Origin: Streptomyces actinomycinicus
Lineage (GTDB): Bacteria; Actinomycetota; Actinomycetes; Streptomycetales; Streptomycetaceae
Direction: 5' to 3'
Assembly: GCF_016741775.1 (NCBI RefSeq)
Contig: NZ_JAERRK010000026.1
Coordinates: forward strand, 62,001 to 126,000
Length of the DNA: 64,000 nucleotides
The notes under the pieces were generated by a model. It worked only from the letters and a program-made list of their open reading frames with translations, made no database searches and had not been told where the DNA came from. The position numbers and the translations under genes were made by a program. Of the stretch, positions 8,530-16,734 are shown piece by piece; within the stretch, counting starts at the first letter, position 1; the number at the start of each line of letters is the position of its first letter.

Positions 8530-9384
8530 GCTGTGCTCCTCTCGCGACCGTCGCGGCCTTGTCCCGGACGGCCGGGCACAGCCTCCCACAACAACTTTTC
8601 CGCACGGCCGGGGAGTTGCCACGGGCCGCCTGCCCCGGAAGCCGCCGCGGCCGGAGGCCGACCGGGGGAGGGGCGTCCGGTGCCCGCGCGACGCCGATCC
8701 GCCCCCTCGGGCGGGTGCCGGCATGACGCCGATCGGTGTCCTGGGCCGGGGCCAGGGCTGGCACGGCGCCGATTCGTGTCCTGGGCCGGTGCCGGTGCGG
8801 CGCCGATTCGTCCCCTGGGCCGGTGTCCGTCGCCGGCGCCGCCTCACCCGGCCGGACCGCTCCGGATGGCTTGCGCACGCCCGGCGTCGGAGGGTCTGAA
8901 CGGGATCGGTTGTGTCCGGCACGTCCCTCGAGGCCGTGCCCGCGGACCGGTTCGCCGCCGTGGTCCCCACCGGCGGCGGGCCGACCGGCAGGGGTGGGGA
9001 ACGGTTTTATCCATGCGCTCGGACCGTTCCCCGCCCCGCCGGCCATACCCGCGTGCCGGCACCGCCCCCGCCTTCGTCCCGCCGCTCACAGGTGCGGCCG
9101 GTACCGCCCCGCTTCCGCCCCGCCGGCCATACCCGCGGCCGACACCGCCCCGCCTCCGTCCCGCCGGGCACAGGTGCGGCCGGTACCGCCCCGCTTCCGC
9201 CCCGCCGGTCTTAGATGCGGGCCCGCGCCTCCCATCCTCCTCAGCCTCACCCCCTCTTCCTTGGCCTGCGCCGCACCCCTCCTCCTTCCGTCCTTCGCCT
9301 CAACCGCGCCCTCCCTCCCTCCGCCCCCACCTCGCACGTCCTCCCCCCTCCGCCCTGCCCGTCGTCGTGCTCTCGCCCACCCTC
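8530..9384. other. Gene-free, repeat-rich gap
   Basis: No gene is recognised in either strand. The stretch 8690-8830 carries about four degenerate copies (period 36-38) of a unit containing GCGCCGATTCGTGTCCTGGG. The stretch 9033-9212 holds an 82-bp unit in just over two copies (CACAGGTGCGGCCGG at 9087 and 9169). The rest is low-complexity C-rich sequence (9220-9380). Confidence 0.7.
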
Positions 9385-9433
9385 TTGCCGCTGGAAACCG
9401 ATCGGTTTACGGTGGTGGAAACCGATCGGTTTC
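9385..9433 (+). promoter_or_regulatory. Promoter of the SDR gene with two operators
   Basis: TTGCCG (9385-9390), 17 nt, then TACGGT (9408-9413). Palindrome AAACCGATCGGTTT lies in the spacer (9395-9408). GAAACCGATCGGTTTC lies over the start region (9418-9433), 24 bp centre to centre. The layout suggests steric repression by a TetR-type dimer; no regulator gene is adjacent. Confidence 0.7.
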
Positions 9434-9449
9434 TTCTTTGGAGGCGGAC

Positions 9450-10154
9450 ATGACTTCGATCAAGGGCTCAGTCGCACTGGTCACCGGCGGCAGCCGGGGT
9501 CTGGGCAAGGCGCTGGTGGAGGAGCTGTACGCACGCGGTGCCGCCAAGGTGTACGCCACCGCCCGCGACCCGCGCACGGTCACGCATCCCGATGCCGTAC
9601 CCGTGGCTCTGGAGGTCACCGACCCCGCGTCCGTCTCGGCCGCGGCGGCACTGGCGCAGGACGTCACCGTGCTCGTCAACAACGCCGGCGTCCTGCTCGG
9701 TGCGACCTCGTTCCTCGACTCCCCGGTCGAGGACGTGCGCCGGGAGTTCGAGACCAACTTCTACGGCCCGCTGCTGATGACCCGCGCCTTTGTGCCGGTC
9801 ATCGAGCGCAACGGCGGTGGACACATCCTCAACGTCCACTCCGTGCTCTCCTGGGTGGGCGTCGCCGGCTCGTACAGCGCCACCAAGGCGGCCCTGTGGT
9901 CCCAGACCAACACCCTGCGCCTGGAACTGAAGCCGCGGGGCATCGGGGTGACCGGACTCCACGTCGGCTACATCGACACCGAGATGGCCTCGAACGTCGA
10001 CTCGCCGAAGTCCGACCCGCACGACGTCGCCGCCCTCGCGATCGACGGCGTCGAGACCGGCACCCACGAGGTCCTGGCGGACGACGTCAGCCGCCGGGTC
10101 AAGGCGGCACTCTCGGGCGACCTGGCGGCCTTGTACCCGCAGTTGGCGGAATAG
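9450..10154 (+). CDS. Short-chain dehydrogenase/reductase (SDR), 234 aa
   Basis: A cytosolic NAD(P)-dependent oxidoreductase of the classical SDR fold. Visible motifs are the cofactor loop TGGSRGLGK, the NNAGV motif, and the catalytic Ser-Tyr-Lys in HSVLSW...SYSATKAA. The length is normal for the family. ATG 9450 follows GGAGG by 5 nt. The substrate is unknown. The gene has its own promoter with twin palindromic operators and ends in a stem-loop, so it is probably a monocistronic, tightly repressed gene. Confidence 0.9.
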   Translation: MTSIKGSVALVTGGSRGLGKALVEELYARGAAKVYATARDPRTVTHPDAVPVALEVTDPASVSAAAALAQDVTVLVNNAGVLLGATSFLDSPVEDVRREFETNFYGPLLMTRAFVPVIERNGGGHILNVHSVLSWVGVAGSYSATKAALWSQTNTLRLELKPRGIGVTGLHVGYIDTEMASNVDSPKSDPHDVAALAIDGVETGTHEVLADDVSRRVKAALSGDLAALYPQLAE

Positions 10155-10186
10155 CGGAACGAGGGGCAAGGGCGTGGGCCTGCTTC

Positions 10187-10216
10187 CGGCTCTGCGGGCT
10201 GCTCGGCACAGAGCCG
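10187..10216 (+). terminator. Stem-loop after the SDR gene
   Basis: CGGCTCTG / CAGAGCCG, an 8-bp stem around a 14-nt loop, 33 nt after the stop. It has no T-tract, as is common in Streptomyces. Confidence 0.6.
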
Positions 10217-10247
10217 CCCGCGCCCTCCCGGCGCCGTACGGCGACGT

Positions 10248-10276
10248 CCCCGCGGCGGCCGGCGATCGCCGCGGGG
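10248..10276. terminator. Stem-loop between convergent SDR and PHB depolymerase genes
   Basis: CCCCGCGGC / GCCGCGGGG, a perfect 9-bp stem with an 11-nt loop, 16 nt beyond the depolymerase stop. It could end transcription from either side. Confidence 0.55.
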
Positions 10277-10292
10277 GGACGGTGGGTGCGGG

Positions 10293-11303
10293 TCAGGCGC
10301 CCAGTGCGTGGACCATGTTGACGATGGCGGTCATCTGCGGTGCGCTCCGCACGGCGTAGTCGGAGCCGGTGTAGCCGAACCAGTCCCAGCAGCCCTGCGG
10401 GTTGACCGGCCAGACGCTGGAGACGGCCTGCGGGTAGAGGACGACCAGGTTGTTGGTGTCGGCGTAGGTGTCCAGATTGCCCTTCTCGGCGAAGGCCGTA
10501 CCGAGGAGCTGCTGGGCGGACAGGCAGCCGTGGAGCGCCACCACCAGCTTGCAGGGGGCGCCGTCCGCGCAGACCGGCGGGACGTAGAGCTGCCCGGTGG
10601 TGTCCATGGACAACTCGCGGGCCGAGCCGCCGGGGGCGTAGGCGTTCTGGTCGAAGTGCGTGAGAGTGCCCTTCGGCGCGCCGGTGTTTCGCGGGTTGAC
10701 GCCTCCCAGCCAGGCGGTGAGCATCTCGCGCTGCGGGTCGTCGTGGCAGTTGTTGAGGAACGGCGGCAGCGTCAGCGCGCACGGGACGACGCCGTCGGGG
10801 GTGGGCCAGGAATGCCCTGCCGGGTCCCAGTCGTGGTAGGTGACGTCGGCGCCGAAGTGCTCGTAGAAGTCGACGCCGGCCCGGGAGACCAGCGGGTTGA
10901 CCACCGGGTCGAGGTAACCGTGGTACGTGTAAACCGGTTTGTCCCGCAGGTTCGAGACGGGGTCGATGCGGCCCTCGGACGCCCAGTCCTCGGCCTGCTG
11001 CTCCAAGTCGTCGACACCCAGGCCGAGATCGCAGGTCACGAACTTGATGACGTGCCCCTGGCCGCAGTCGTACGGTCCGGCGGCGACGATACCGGCACCG
11101 TCGAAGGTGCCGGAGTAGGCGACCTGGAGCTGGGTGGCCATGAAGCCGCCGGAGGAGACACCGGTGACGTAGGTGCCGGTGATGTTCAGGTCCGGCAGGG
11201 CAGGGGCGGCGGCCTGCGCGGGCGTGGCCGGCCCGCCGGCCGCGAGGGTGAAGGCGGCGCCGAGGGCGGCCAGGGCCTGGACCGCTCTGGAGCGGTATCT
11301 CAT
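10293..11303 (-). CDS. Secreted PHB depolymerase-like alpha/beta hydrolase, 336 aa
   Basis: An extracellular esterase of the poly(3-hydroxyalkanoate) depolymerase type. A Sec signal peptide (MRYRSRAVQALAALGAAF, ending near AQAAA) precedes the hydrolase. The lipase box GVSSG near the start of the mature protein marks Ser50 as nucleophile. The segments YHGYLDPVV, HDWDPAGHSWP and LVVALHGCL are typical of the family, and paired Cys suggest disulfides. It would hydrolyse polyester or related esters outside the cell. ATG 11303 is taken because the signal peptide starts there. The gene is divergent from a TetR regulator with two mirrored operators between them, and a carboxylesterase follows that regulator, which suggests a small ester-degradation regulon. 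Confidence 0.85.
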   Translation of the reverse strand: MRYRSRAVQALAALGAAFTLAAGGPATPAQAAAPALPDLNITGTYVTGVSSGGFMATQLQVAYSGTFDGAGIVAAGPYDCGQGHVIKFVTCDLGLGVDDLEQQAEDWASEGRIDPVSNLRDKPVYTYHGYLDPVVNPLVSRAGVDFYEHFGADVTYHDWDPAGHSWPTPDGVVPCALTLPPFLNNCHDDPQREMLTAWLGGVNPRNTGAPKGTLTHFDQNAYAPGGSARELSMDTTGQLYVPPVCADGAPCKLVVALHGCLSAQQLLGTAFAEKGNLDTYADTNNLVVLYPQAVSSVWPVNPQGCWDWFGYTGSDYAVRSAPQMTAIVNMVHALGA

Positions 11304-11457
11304 GGGGCACACTCCGATACCTGTGGGGTTCCGAGGGGTGGGGAGACGAGTGCCGCCCGAGCGGACGGCGGCGTACACAGCGGCGGGAACCACGGGATCC
11401 GGGTGCCCGTGGTGCGAGCCGCGGCCGGCTGCCGGGCGGTTACCGGGCTTGCGTTTC

Positions 11458-11539
11458 CAACCGATCGATTGGTTGTTTCGAGGCTGTTGCGAGACACCAT
11501 CCGGCTTCTGCGTTACGGTGTCAACCAATCGATCGGTTG
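11458..11539. promoter_or_regulatory. Divergent control region with two mirrored operators
   Basis: CAACCGATCGATTGGTTG (11458-11475) and its exact reverse complement CAACCAATCGATCGGTTG (11522-11539) flank the regulator's promoter. GAGACA (11491-11496) and TACGGT (11514-11519) are 17 nt apart, and the second operator sits just downstream of the -10. This fits TetR autorepression and control of the divergent depolymerase. Confidence 0.7.
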
Positions 11540-11583
11540 GAAGTCGGTCGACCCGAAGTCTCGCCGAGTCCGCAGGAGCAGCC

Positions 11584-12231
11584 GTGGAACTTCCCGCCTG
11601 GGAGCCCCGCCGGGTCGTCGCGATGGCCGCGGTCCTCCCCGAGGGCGTCACCCCGCCCGGCACCCGGGGCAAGATCCTCGAGGCGGGCCTGGAACTGTTC
11701 GCCGAGTCCGGCTTCGCCGGCGCCTCCATCCGGCAGATCGCGGGCATGGTCGGCATCAACTCCGCGACGCTGTACGCGCATTACCCGTCGAAGGGGCACG
11801 TCCTGGCCGAGCTGGTGCGCATCGGCCACGAGGAGATGCGGACCAGACTGACCGAGGCCGCCGCCGGCACCGCCGACGAGGGCGCCGTCCGGCAACTGGC
11901 CGCCCTGGTCCGCGCCCACGTCCTGCTCCACACCGACTATCCGCTGCTCGCCGTGGTCACCAACAGTGAACTGCACGCCCTCTCACCCGAACTGGCCGCA
12001 CCCTCACGTCAGTTGCGCGACGAGTGCCGCCGCCTGCTCGCCGACGTACTCGAACGCGGCATCAAGAGCGGCGAGTTCGAGGTGGACGACCCGCTGCTCG
12101 CGGTCACCGCGATCGGGGGCCTCGGTGTGCAGGTCGCGCAGTGGTTCGGCCCCGCCCTCGGACGGACCCGCGAGCAGGTCGCCGACCAGTACGCGCGGTT
12201 CGCGCTGCGCATCGTGAACGCGGGCCACTGA
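11584..12231 (+). CDS. TetR-family regulator, 215 aa
   Basis: A one-domain HTH plus ligand-binding helical protein. The N-terminal HTH is GASIRQIAGMVGINSATLYAHYPSK, the classical TetR pattern ending in LYxHYxSK. The GTG start has AGGAG 5 nt upstream. Its own promoter is flanked by identical inverted operators, which is the strongest hint that it represses itself and the divergent PHB depolymerase. The downstream carboxylesterase is 88 bp away in the same direction and probably forms an operon. The inducer is likely an ester, acid or fatty-acid-like product; that is inference. Confidence 0.9.
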   Translation: MELPAWEPRRVVAMAAVLPEGVTPPGTRGKILEAGLELFAESGFAGASIRQIAGMVGINSATLYAHYPSKGHVLAELVRIGHEEMRTRLTEAAAGTADEGAVRQLAALVRAHVLLHTDYPLLAVVTNSELHALSPELAAPSRQLRDECRRLLADVLERGIKSGEFEVDDPLLAVTAIGGLGVQVAQWFGPALGRTREQVADQYARFALRIVNAGH

Positions 12232-12319
12232 GCCCCCCGATCCCGGGCCCGTCCCGGCCACGGGCCCTCGCCCGTACCTGCCCGCGCGCAATGCCCCCGC
12301 TCTGTGCGAAGGAGTGACC

Positions 12320-13816
12320 ATGCGACCGGTCCTCGCGACCGCCCACGGCCTGGTCCGTGGTACCGCCGACCCGTCCGGGACCGCCAGTTTCAAGAACATT
12401 CCCTACGCCGCCGCTCCCACCGGGCCCCTGCGCTTCGCGCCCCCGCACCCGCCGGTCCCGTGGGACGGCATCCGTGACGCCGGCGCCTACGGGCCCACCG
12501 CCCCCCAGGCGCCGTACGCCCCGCCCATGGACCGCCTGCTCCCCGAAACGCTCATCCCGGGCGAGGACTTCCTCAACCTCAACGTCTGGACCCCGGACCC
12601 GGCCGGCCGTCTTCCCGTGCTGGTCTGGCTCCACGGCGGCGCCTTCACCAACGGCAGTGGATCCCTCACCGGCTACGACGGCACCGCGTTCGCCCGCGAC
12701 GGCGTCGTCCTGGTGACCCTCAACTACCGGCTGGGCGCTGAGGGCTTCCTGCACCTCGGGCCCGGCGACACCGTACGGGCCAACCTCGGCCTGCTGGACC
12801 AGATCGCCGCGCTCGAGTGGGTCCGCGACAACATCACCTCCTTCGGCGGCGACCCCGATCGCGTCACCGTGGCCGGTCAGTCGGCCGGGGCCATGAGCAT
12901 CGGTGCCCTACTGGCCATGCCCGCGGCCAAGGGCCTCTTTCGCCGCGCCGCCCTGCAGAGCGGCGCGGCCCACCACACGCTGTCGGCCGCGAGTGCCGTC
13001 CTGGTCGCCGCCCGCCTCGCCGCCATCCTCGGGGTGCCGCCCACCCGGCCGGACCTCGCCGCCGTACCCGTCGAGCGCCTGCTGGCCGCCCAGTCCCGGC
13101 TGCGCGGCGAGATCGCCGCCCGCCCCGACCCGGCCCTGTGGGGTGAGGCCGCCTTCAACCTCATGCCCTTCGAACCCGTCGTCGACCACGACACCCTCCC
13201 GCGCGCGCCGATGGACGCCATCGCCGAGGGCGGCGCGGCGGGTGTGGACGTCCTGGCCGGCTGGACCAGCGACGAGTTCCGGCTGTTCACGGCGCCGTCA
13301 GGACTCGACGGCCTGGTGACCGGCGACCTCCTGGAACGTACCGCCACCGGCTACGGCCTCCCCCCGGGCCGGGGCGTGGCCGCCTACCGCGCCGCGTTCC
13401 CGGGAGCGAGCCGGGGCGAACTGTTCGCGCAACTCGCCACCGACTGGTTCTACCGCGTCCCCGCGCTCCGCCTGGCAGAAGCGCAGGCGGCCCATGGTGC
13501 CCGCACCTTCGTCTACGAGTTCGCCTGGCCTTCGCCCGCCTTCGACGGTGCGCTGGGCGCATGTCACGCGCTCGACGTGCCCTTCGTCTTCGGCAACCTG
13601 GCCGACCCGGCCTTCGCGCCCCTCCTGGGTGACGCCCCGCCCCCGGCGCTCGCGGAGACGATGCACGCCGCCTGGGTGTCGTTCGCCACCACCGGCGACC
13701 CCGGCTGGCCCGCGTACCGTGCCCCGGGGCGGGCCGTCCGGTACTTCGCCGACGTTCCGATCACCGCTCCCGACCCGCGCACCGGCCTGCGGACCCTGTG
13801 GGACGGTCTGCGCTGA
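12320..13816 (+). CDS. Type-B carboxylesterase/lipase, 498 aa
   Basis: A serine esterase of the carboxylesterase/cholinesterase (type B) family. The opening GLVRGTAD...FKNIPYAAPP-like segment, the oxyanion-hole HGGAF, and VTVAGQSAGAMS with Ser188 as nucleophile are all present. A Glu in WTSDEFRLF and a His in GACHALDVPFVFGN complete the expected triad. No signal peptide is seen, so it is cytosolic. ATG 12320 follows AAGGAG by 6 nt; GTG 12314 would have no room for a ribosome site. It probably shares a transcript with the TetR gene and hydrolyses esters taken up or released by the neighbouring depolymerase. Confidence 0.9.
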   Translation: MRPVLATAHGLVRGTADPSGTASFKNIPYAAAPTGPLRFAPPHPPVPWDGIRDAGAYGPTAPQAPYAPPMDRLLPETLIPGEDFLNLNVWTPDPAGRLPVLVWLHGGAFTNGSGSLTGYDGTAFARDGVVLVTLNYRLGAEGFLHLGPGDTVRANLGLLDQIAALEWVRDNITSFGGDPDRVTVAGQSAGAMSIGALLAMPAAKGLFRRAALQSGAAHHTLSAASAVLVAARLAAILGVPPTRPDLAAVPVERLLAAQSRLRGEIAARPDPALWGEAAFNLMPFEPVVDHDTLPRAPMDAIAEGGAAGVDVLAGWTSDEFRLFTAPSGLDGLVTGDLLERTATGYGLPPGRGVAAYRAAFPGASRGELFAQLATDWFYRVPALRLAEAQAAHGARTFVYEFAWPSPAFDGALGACHALDVPFVFGNLADPAFAPLLGDAPPPALAETMHAAWVSFATTGDPGWPAYRAPGRAVRYFADVPITAPDPRTGLRTLWDGLR

Positions 13817-13852
13817 CGCCCGGCGGGGAGCATGCGGTGGTGCCGGAGCGCA

Positions 13853-13900
13853 GGGTGGCCCGGGAACAGGGTGGCCCGCGAACAGGGTGGCCCGGAAAAA
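13853..13900. repeat. 16-bp tandem repeat, 3 copies
   Basis: GGGTGGCCCGGGAACA-like units at 13853, 13869 and 13885, between the esterase stop and the ABC-F leader region. Confidence 0.85.
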
Positions 13901-13940
13901 CGGCGTGCGGTGCTCCGGGCGCCCGAGTTACCGTGACGGC

Positions 13941-14022
13941 ATGTCCACGCCCCGGATTTCCTAGCTGATGACCCGCTTCCACGCCAGAAGTGTGTCCTCT
14001 TGCTTTTTCGGAGCGTTATCCA
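13941..14022 (+). promoter_or_regulatory. Possible leader peptide (MSTPRIS) and untranslated leader of the ABC-F gene
   Basis: ATG 13941 opens a 7-codon ORF (MSTPRIS, stop 13962-13964). It is followed by about 58 nt containing a T-run (14004-14008) and then GGAG before the ABC-F start. ABC-F resistance genes are often controlled by ribosome stalling on such short ORFs. The ORF lacks a strong ribosome site, so this is tentative. Confidence 0.35.
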
Positions 14023-15627
14023 ATGATCACCGTTCGTGATGCCGAGCTGCGCGCCGGCGCCCGTCTCCTGCTGTCCGGCATCTCCTTCACCGTCTCGCCG
14101 GGGGACCGGATCGGCCTCGTCGGCCGCAACGGCGCCGGCAAGACCACCCTGATGACAGCCCTCGCCGGACAGTCCCGCCCGGCCGCCGGCGCCATCACCC
14201 GCACCGGGCCGGTCGGCTTCCTGGCGCAGGACTCCCGCGCCGCCGACCCCGCCGTGACCGTCACCGACCGCATCCTCTCCGCCCGCGGACTCGACCGCGC
14301 ACTGCGCGCTCTGCGCAAGGCCGAGGCCGCCCTGACCGACGCCGCCGGCACGTCGGCGCTGGAGCGGGCGATGCAGGCCTACGCCCGCGCGGAAGCCGCC
14401 TTCCAGGCCGGCGGCGGATACGCCGCCGAAGCCGAGGCGGCCCGCGTCGCGGCCGGACTCGGCCTGCCCGAACGGGTGATGGGCGAACCCGTCGGCGCTC
14501 TCTCCGGCGGACAGAAGCGCCGGGTCGAACTCGCCCGCATCCTGTTCGCCGGAACAGACCGGACCCTGCTGCTGGACGAACCGACCAACCACCTCGACGC
14601 CGACTCCCTGACCTGGCTGCGCACCTTCCTCCAGGCCCACCGCGGCGGACTGGTGGTGATCAGCCACGACACCGGCCTGCTCGCCGACCTCGTCAACCGT
14701 GTCTTCCACCTGGACGCCACCCGGGCGGCGATCGACATCCACAACACCGGCTGGACGACCTACCTGGGCCGGCGCGACGAGGAGCAGCGGCGCCGCACCC
14801 GTGAGCGGGCGAGCGCCGAACGCAAGGCGGCGGCCCTGCACGCGCAGGCGGACCGGATGAAGGCCCGTTCCGCCACCGCCACCATGGCCAGGAGCATGGC
14901 TCGGCGTGCCGACCGGATGCTGGCCGGCCTGGAGCCGCACCGGCGCACCGAGAAGACGGCGCGCATCCGGCTGCCCGAGCCCGCCCCGTGCGGGCGGACG
15001 CCACTCGGCGCCGTCGGTCTCGCCAAGGCCTACGGCGGTCACCGTGTCCTCGACGGCGTGGACCTGGCCGTCGACCGGGGCAGCAGGACGGTCGTGCTCG
15101 GCCTCAACGGCTCCGGCAAGACCACCCTGCTGCGCGTCCTCGCCGGCGCCGAACAGCCGGACGGCGGACGGGTGGTGCGCGGGCACGGGCTGCGTCTGGG
15201 CTACTTCGCGCAGGAGCACGACACGCTCGACACCGGGCGTACGGTGCTGCAGAACCTCGGCCTGGCCGCACCGCACCTGAGCCCGGGCGAGGCGCGGCAC
15301 GTCCTCGGCGCGTTCCTGTTCACCGGTGACGACGCCGACAAGCCGGCCGCCGTGCTGTCCGGCGGGGAGAAGACCCGGCTGGCGCTGGCCGGACTGGTCC
15401 ACTCCGGGGCGAACGTACTGCTGCTCGACGAACCGACCAACAACCTCGACCCGGCCAGCCGGGACGAGGTGCTGGCCGCGGTCGGCTCCTATCCCGGAGC
15501 GATCGTGATGGTCACGCACGACCAGGGCGCCATCGACGCCCTGCGCCCCGACCGGGCCCTGCTCCTGCCGGACGCCGCCGAGGACCTGTGGAACGAGGAC
15601 TACCGCGACCTGGTGACCCTCGCCTGA
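14023..15627 (+). CDS. ABC-F family ATP-binding protein, 534 aa
   Basis: Two ABC ATPase domains in one chain with no membrane segments: the ABC-F layout of ribosome-acting proteins. Walker A motifs are GRNGAGKTT (about residue 40) and GLNGSGKTT (about 362). The signature motifs are LSGGQKRR and LSGGEKTR, and both Walker B segments read LLLDEPTNxLD. The linker (about residues 240-310) is charged and helical, rich in Arg/Glu/Ala, as expected for the arm that reaches the ribosomal P site. The role is either antibiotic protection of the ribosome or translation tuning; linker length alone does not decide. ATG 14023 has GGAG 9 nt upstream. A possible stalling leader precedes it. Confidence 0.92.
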   Translation: MITVRDAELRAGARLLLSGISFTVSPGDRIGLVGRNGAGKTTLMTALAGQSRPAAGAITRTGPVGFLAQDSRAADPAVTVTDRILSARGLDRALRALRKAEAALTDAAGTSALERAMQAYARAEAAFQAGGGYAAEAEAARVAAGLGLPERVMGEPVGALSGGQKRRVELARILFAGTDRTLLLDEPTNHLDADSLTWLRTFLQAHRGGLVVISHDTGLLADLVNRVFHLDATRAAIDIHNTGWTTYLGRRDEEQRRRTRERASAERKAAALHAQADRMKARSATATMARSMARRADRMLAGLEPHRRTEKTARIRLPEPAPCGRTPLGAVGLAKAYGGHRVLDGVDLAVDRGSRTVVLGLNGSGKTTLLRVLAGAEQPDGGRVVRGHGLRLGYFAQEHDTLDTGRTVLQNLGLAAPHLSPGEARHVLGAFLFTGDDADKPAAVLSGGEKTRLALAGLVHSGANVLLLDEPTNNLDPASRDEVLAAVGSYPGAIVMVTHDQGAIDALRPDRALLLPDAAEDLWNEDYRDLVTLA

Positions 15628-15657
15628 CGCGGGCCTGCCCGGGACGTGGTCGCTCTC

Positions 15658-15732
15658 GCCTGCCCCCGACCGGCCTGCCCCTGACCGGCCTGCCCCCGAT
15701 CGGCCTGCCCCTGACCGGCCTGCCCCCGGCCG
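15658..15732. repeat. 15-bp tandem repeat, 5 copies
   Basis: GCCTGCCCCTGACCG-like units in five near-identical copies, starting 30 nt after the ABC-F stop codon. Confidence 0.9.
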
Positions 15733-15785
15733 GGGGGTCCCGGCCGGGGCGTGCTGGGCCGGGGCGCCCGGTGTCGTGGCCGTGG

Positions 15786-16571
15786 TCAGAAGTGGGTGCC
15801 GCCGTCGACGCGGATCTCGGTGCCGGTGACGAACTTGCCGTCCTCGGAACCGAGCATCGCGACCACGGACGCCACGGTCTCGGGCCCGGCGAAACCCTGG
15901 CCGACCGCCGGGGAGAGCTTCGCGAACAGTGTCATGTCGGCATCGTCGGGCAGCCCCGGCCCGGTGCTCTGCCGGCTGGCGCCGCTGCCCTCGGTCATGC
16001 CGCTGGATATGGAGCCGGGCTGGACGGCGGTGAACCGGATGCCCCGCTTGGCGTACTCGGAGGCGAGGGCGTGGGTCATCGACTGGATGCCGCCCTTGCT
16101 CGCCGCGTACGCCGCCATGTAGGGGTGCGCGAACGCGGCGGACGTCGAGCTGAAGTTGACGACCGCCGCGTCACGGCCTGCCAGCAGGGCCGGTATCGCC
16201 TCGCGGATCACCAGGAAGGTGCCGACGAGGTTGACCTGCAGGATGCGCGTGAACTCGTCGAGGCTCGTCAGATGGGTGTGCGAGGAGCGCAGGATCCCGG
16301 CCGCGTTGACCAGCACGTCCAGGCCGCCGAGCGAGGCGGTCGCCGTGGTCACCCCGGCACGTACCGAGGACTCGTCGGCGACGTCCATGACGACCGTGGT
16401 CAGGCGGCCCTCGTACGCGCCCGCCTTCCGCACGGTGTCCTGCAGACCCCGGTCGCTCACGTCCGCGGCCACGACGCTGCCGCCCTCGGCGAGGATGCGC
16501 AGCACGGTGGCCTGGCCGATGCCGGAGCCGCCCCCGGTGATCAGCACGCGGCGGCCTTCGTAGCGGTTCAT
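15786..16571 (-). CDS. Short-chain dehydrogenase/reductase (SDR), 261 aa
   Basis: A classical SDR. It has the cofactor loop TGGGSGIGQ, the acidic ADVSD after beta-2 (favouring NAD over NADP), VNAAGI, and the catalytic SSTSA...YAASKGG. The C-terminal VDGGTHF is the typical family ending. ATG 16571 follows GGAGAA by 5 nt. It is divergent from a TetR gene, with a perfect 10-bp-arm inverted repeat between them, so it is most likely that regulator's target. The substrate is unknown. Confidence 0.9.
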   Translation of the reverse strand: MNRYEGRRVLITGGGSGIGQATVLRILAEGGSVVAADVSDRGLQDTVRKAGAYEGRLTTVVMDVADESSVRAGVTTATASLGGLDVLVNAAGILRSSHTHLTSLDEFTRILQVNLVGTFLVIREAIPALLAGRDAAVVNFSSTSAAFAHPYMAAYAASKGGIQSMTHALASEYAKRGIRFTAVQPGSISSGMTEGSGASRQSTGPGLPDDADMTLFAKLSPAVGQGFAGPETVASVVAMLGSEDGKFVTGTEIRVDGGTHF

Positions 16572-16650
16572 GTGTTCTCCTGCCCGGCCCGGCCGGCGAG
16601 TCGGCGGGGCCTGTGCGACGCCGGTCCTCTTGCCGGCCGGCGTCCCGATG

Positions 16651-16686
16651 GCCATCACGGTACGCCGTGATGGCACGTTTTGCCAT
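16651..16686. promoter_or_regulatory. Operator in SDR/TetR divergent region
   Basis: GCCATCACGG-TACG-CCGTGATGGC (16651-16674) is a perfect inverted repeat with a 4-nt centre. ATGGCA...TGCCAT overlaps it (16669-16686). The 24-bp size suits a TetR dimer or dimer pair. Confidence 0.65.
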
Positions 16687-16734
16687 TACGGCATTCCATG
16701 TCATGGCCGGTCCTCGAGCCGTACCCTTTCTTGG

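Noticed and set aside
8530..9384. Several 60-130 codon open frames in the methyltransferase-SDR gap
   Set aside because: They consist of Pro/Arg/Ala-rich translation of GC-rich repeats in every frame, without ribosome sites or recognisable domains.
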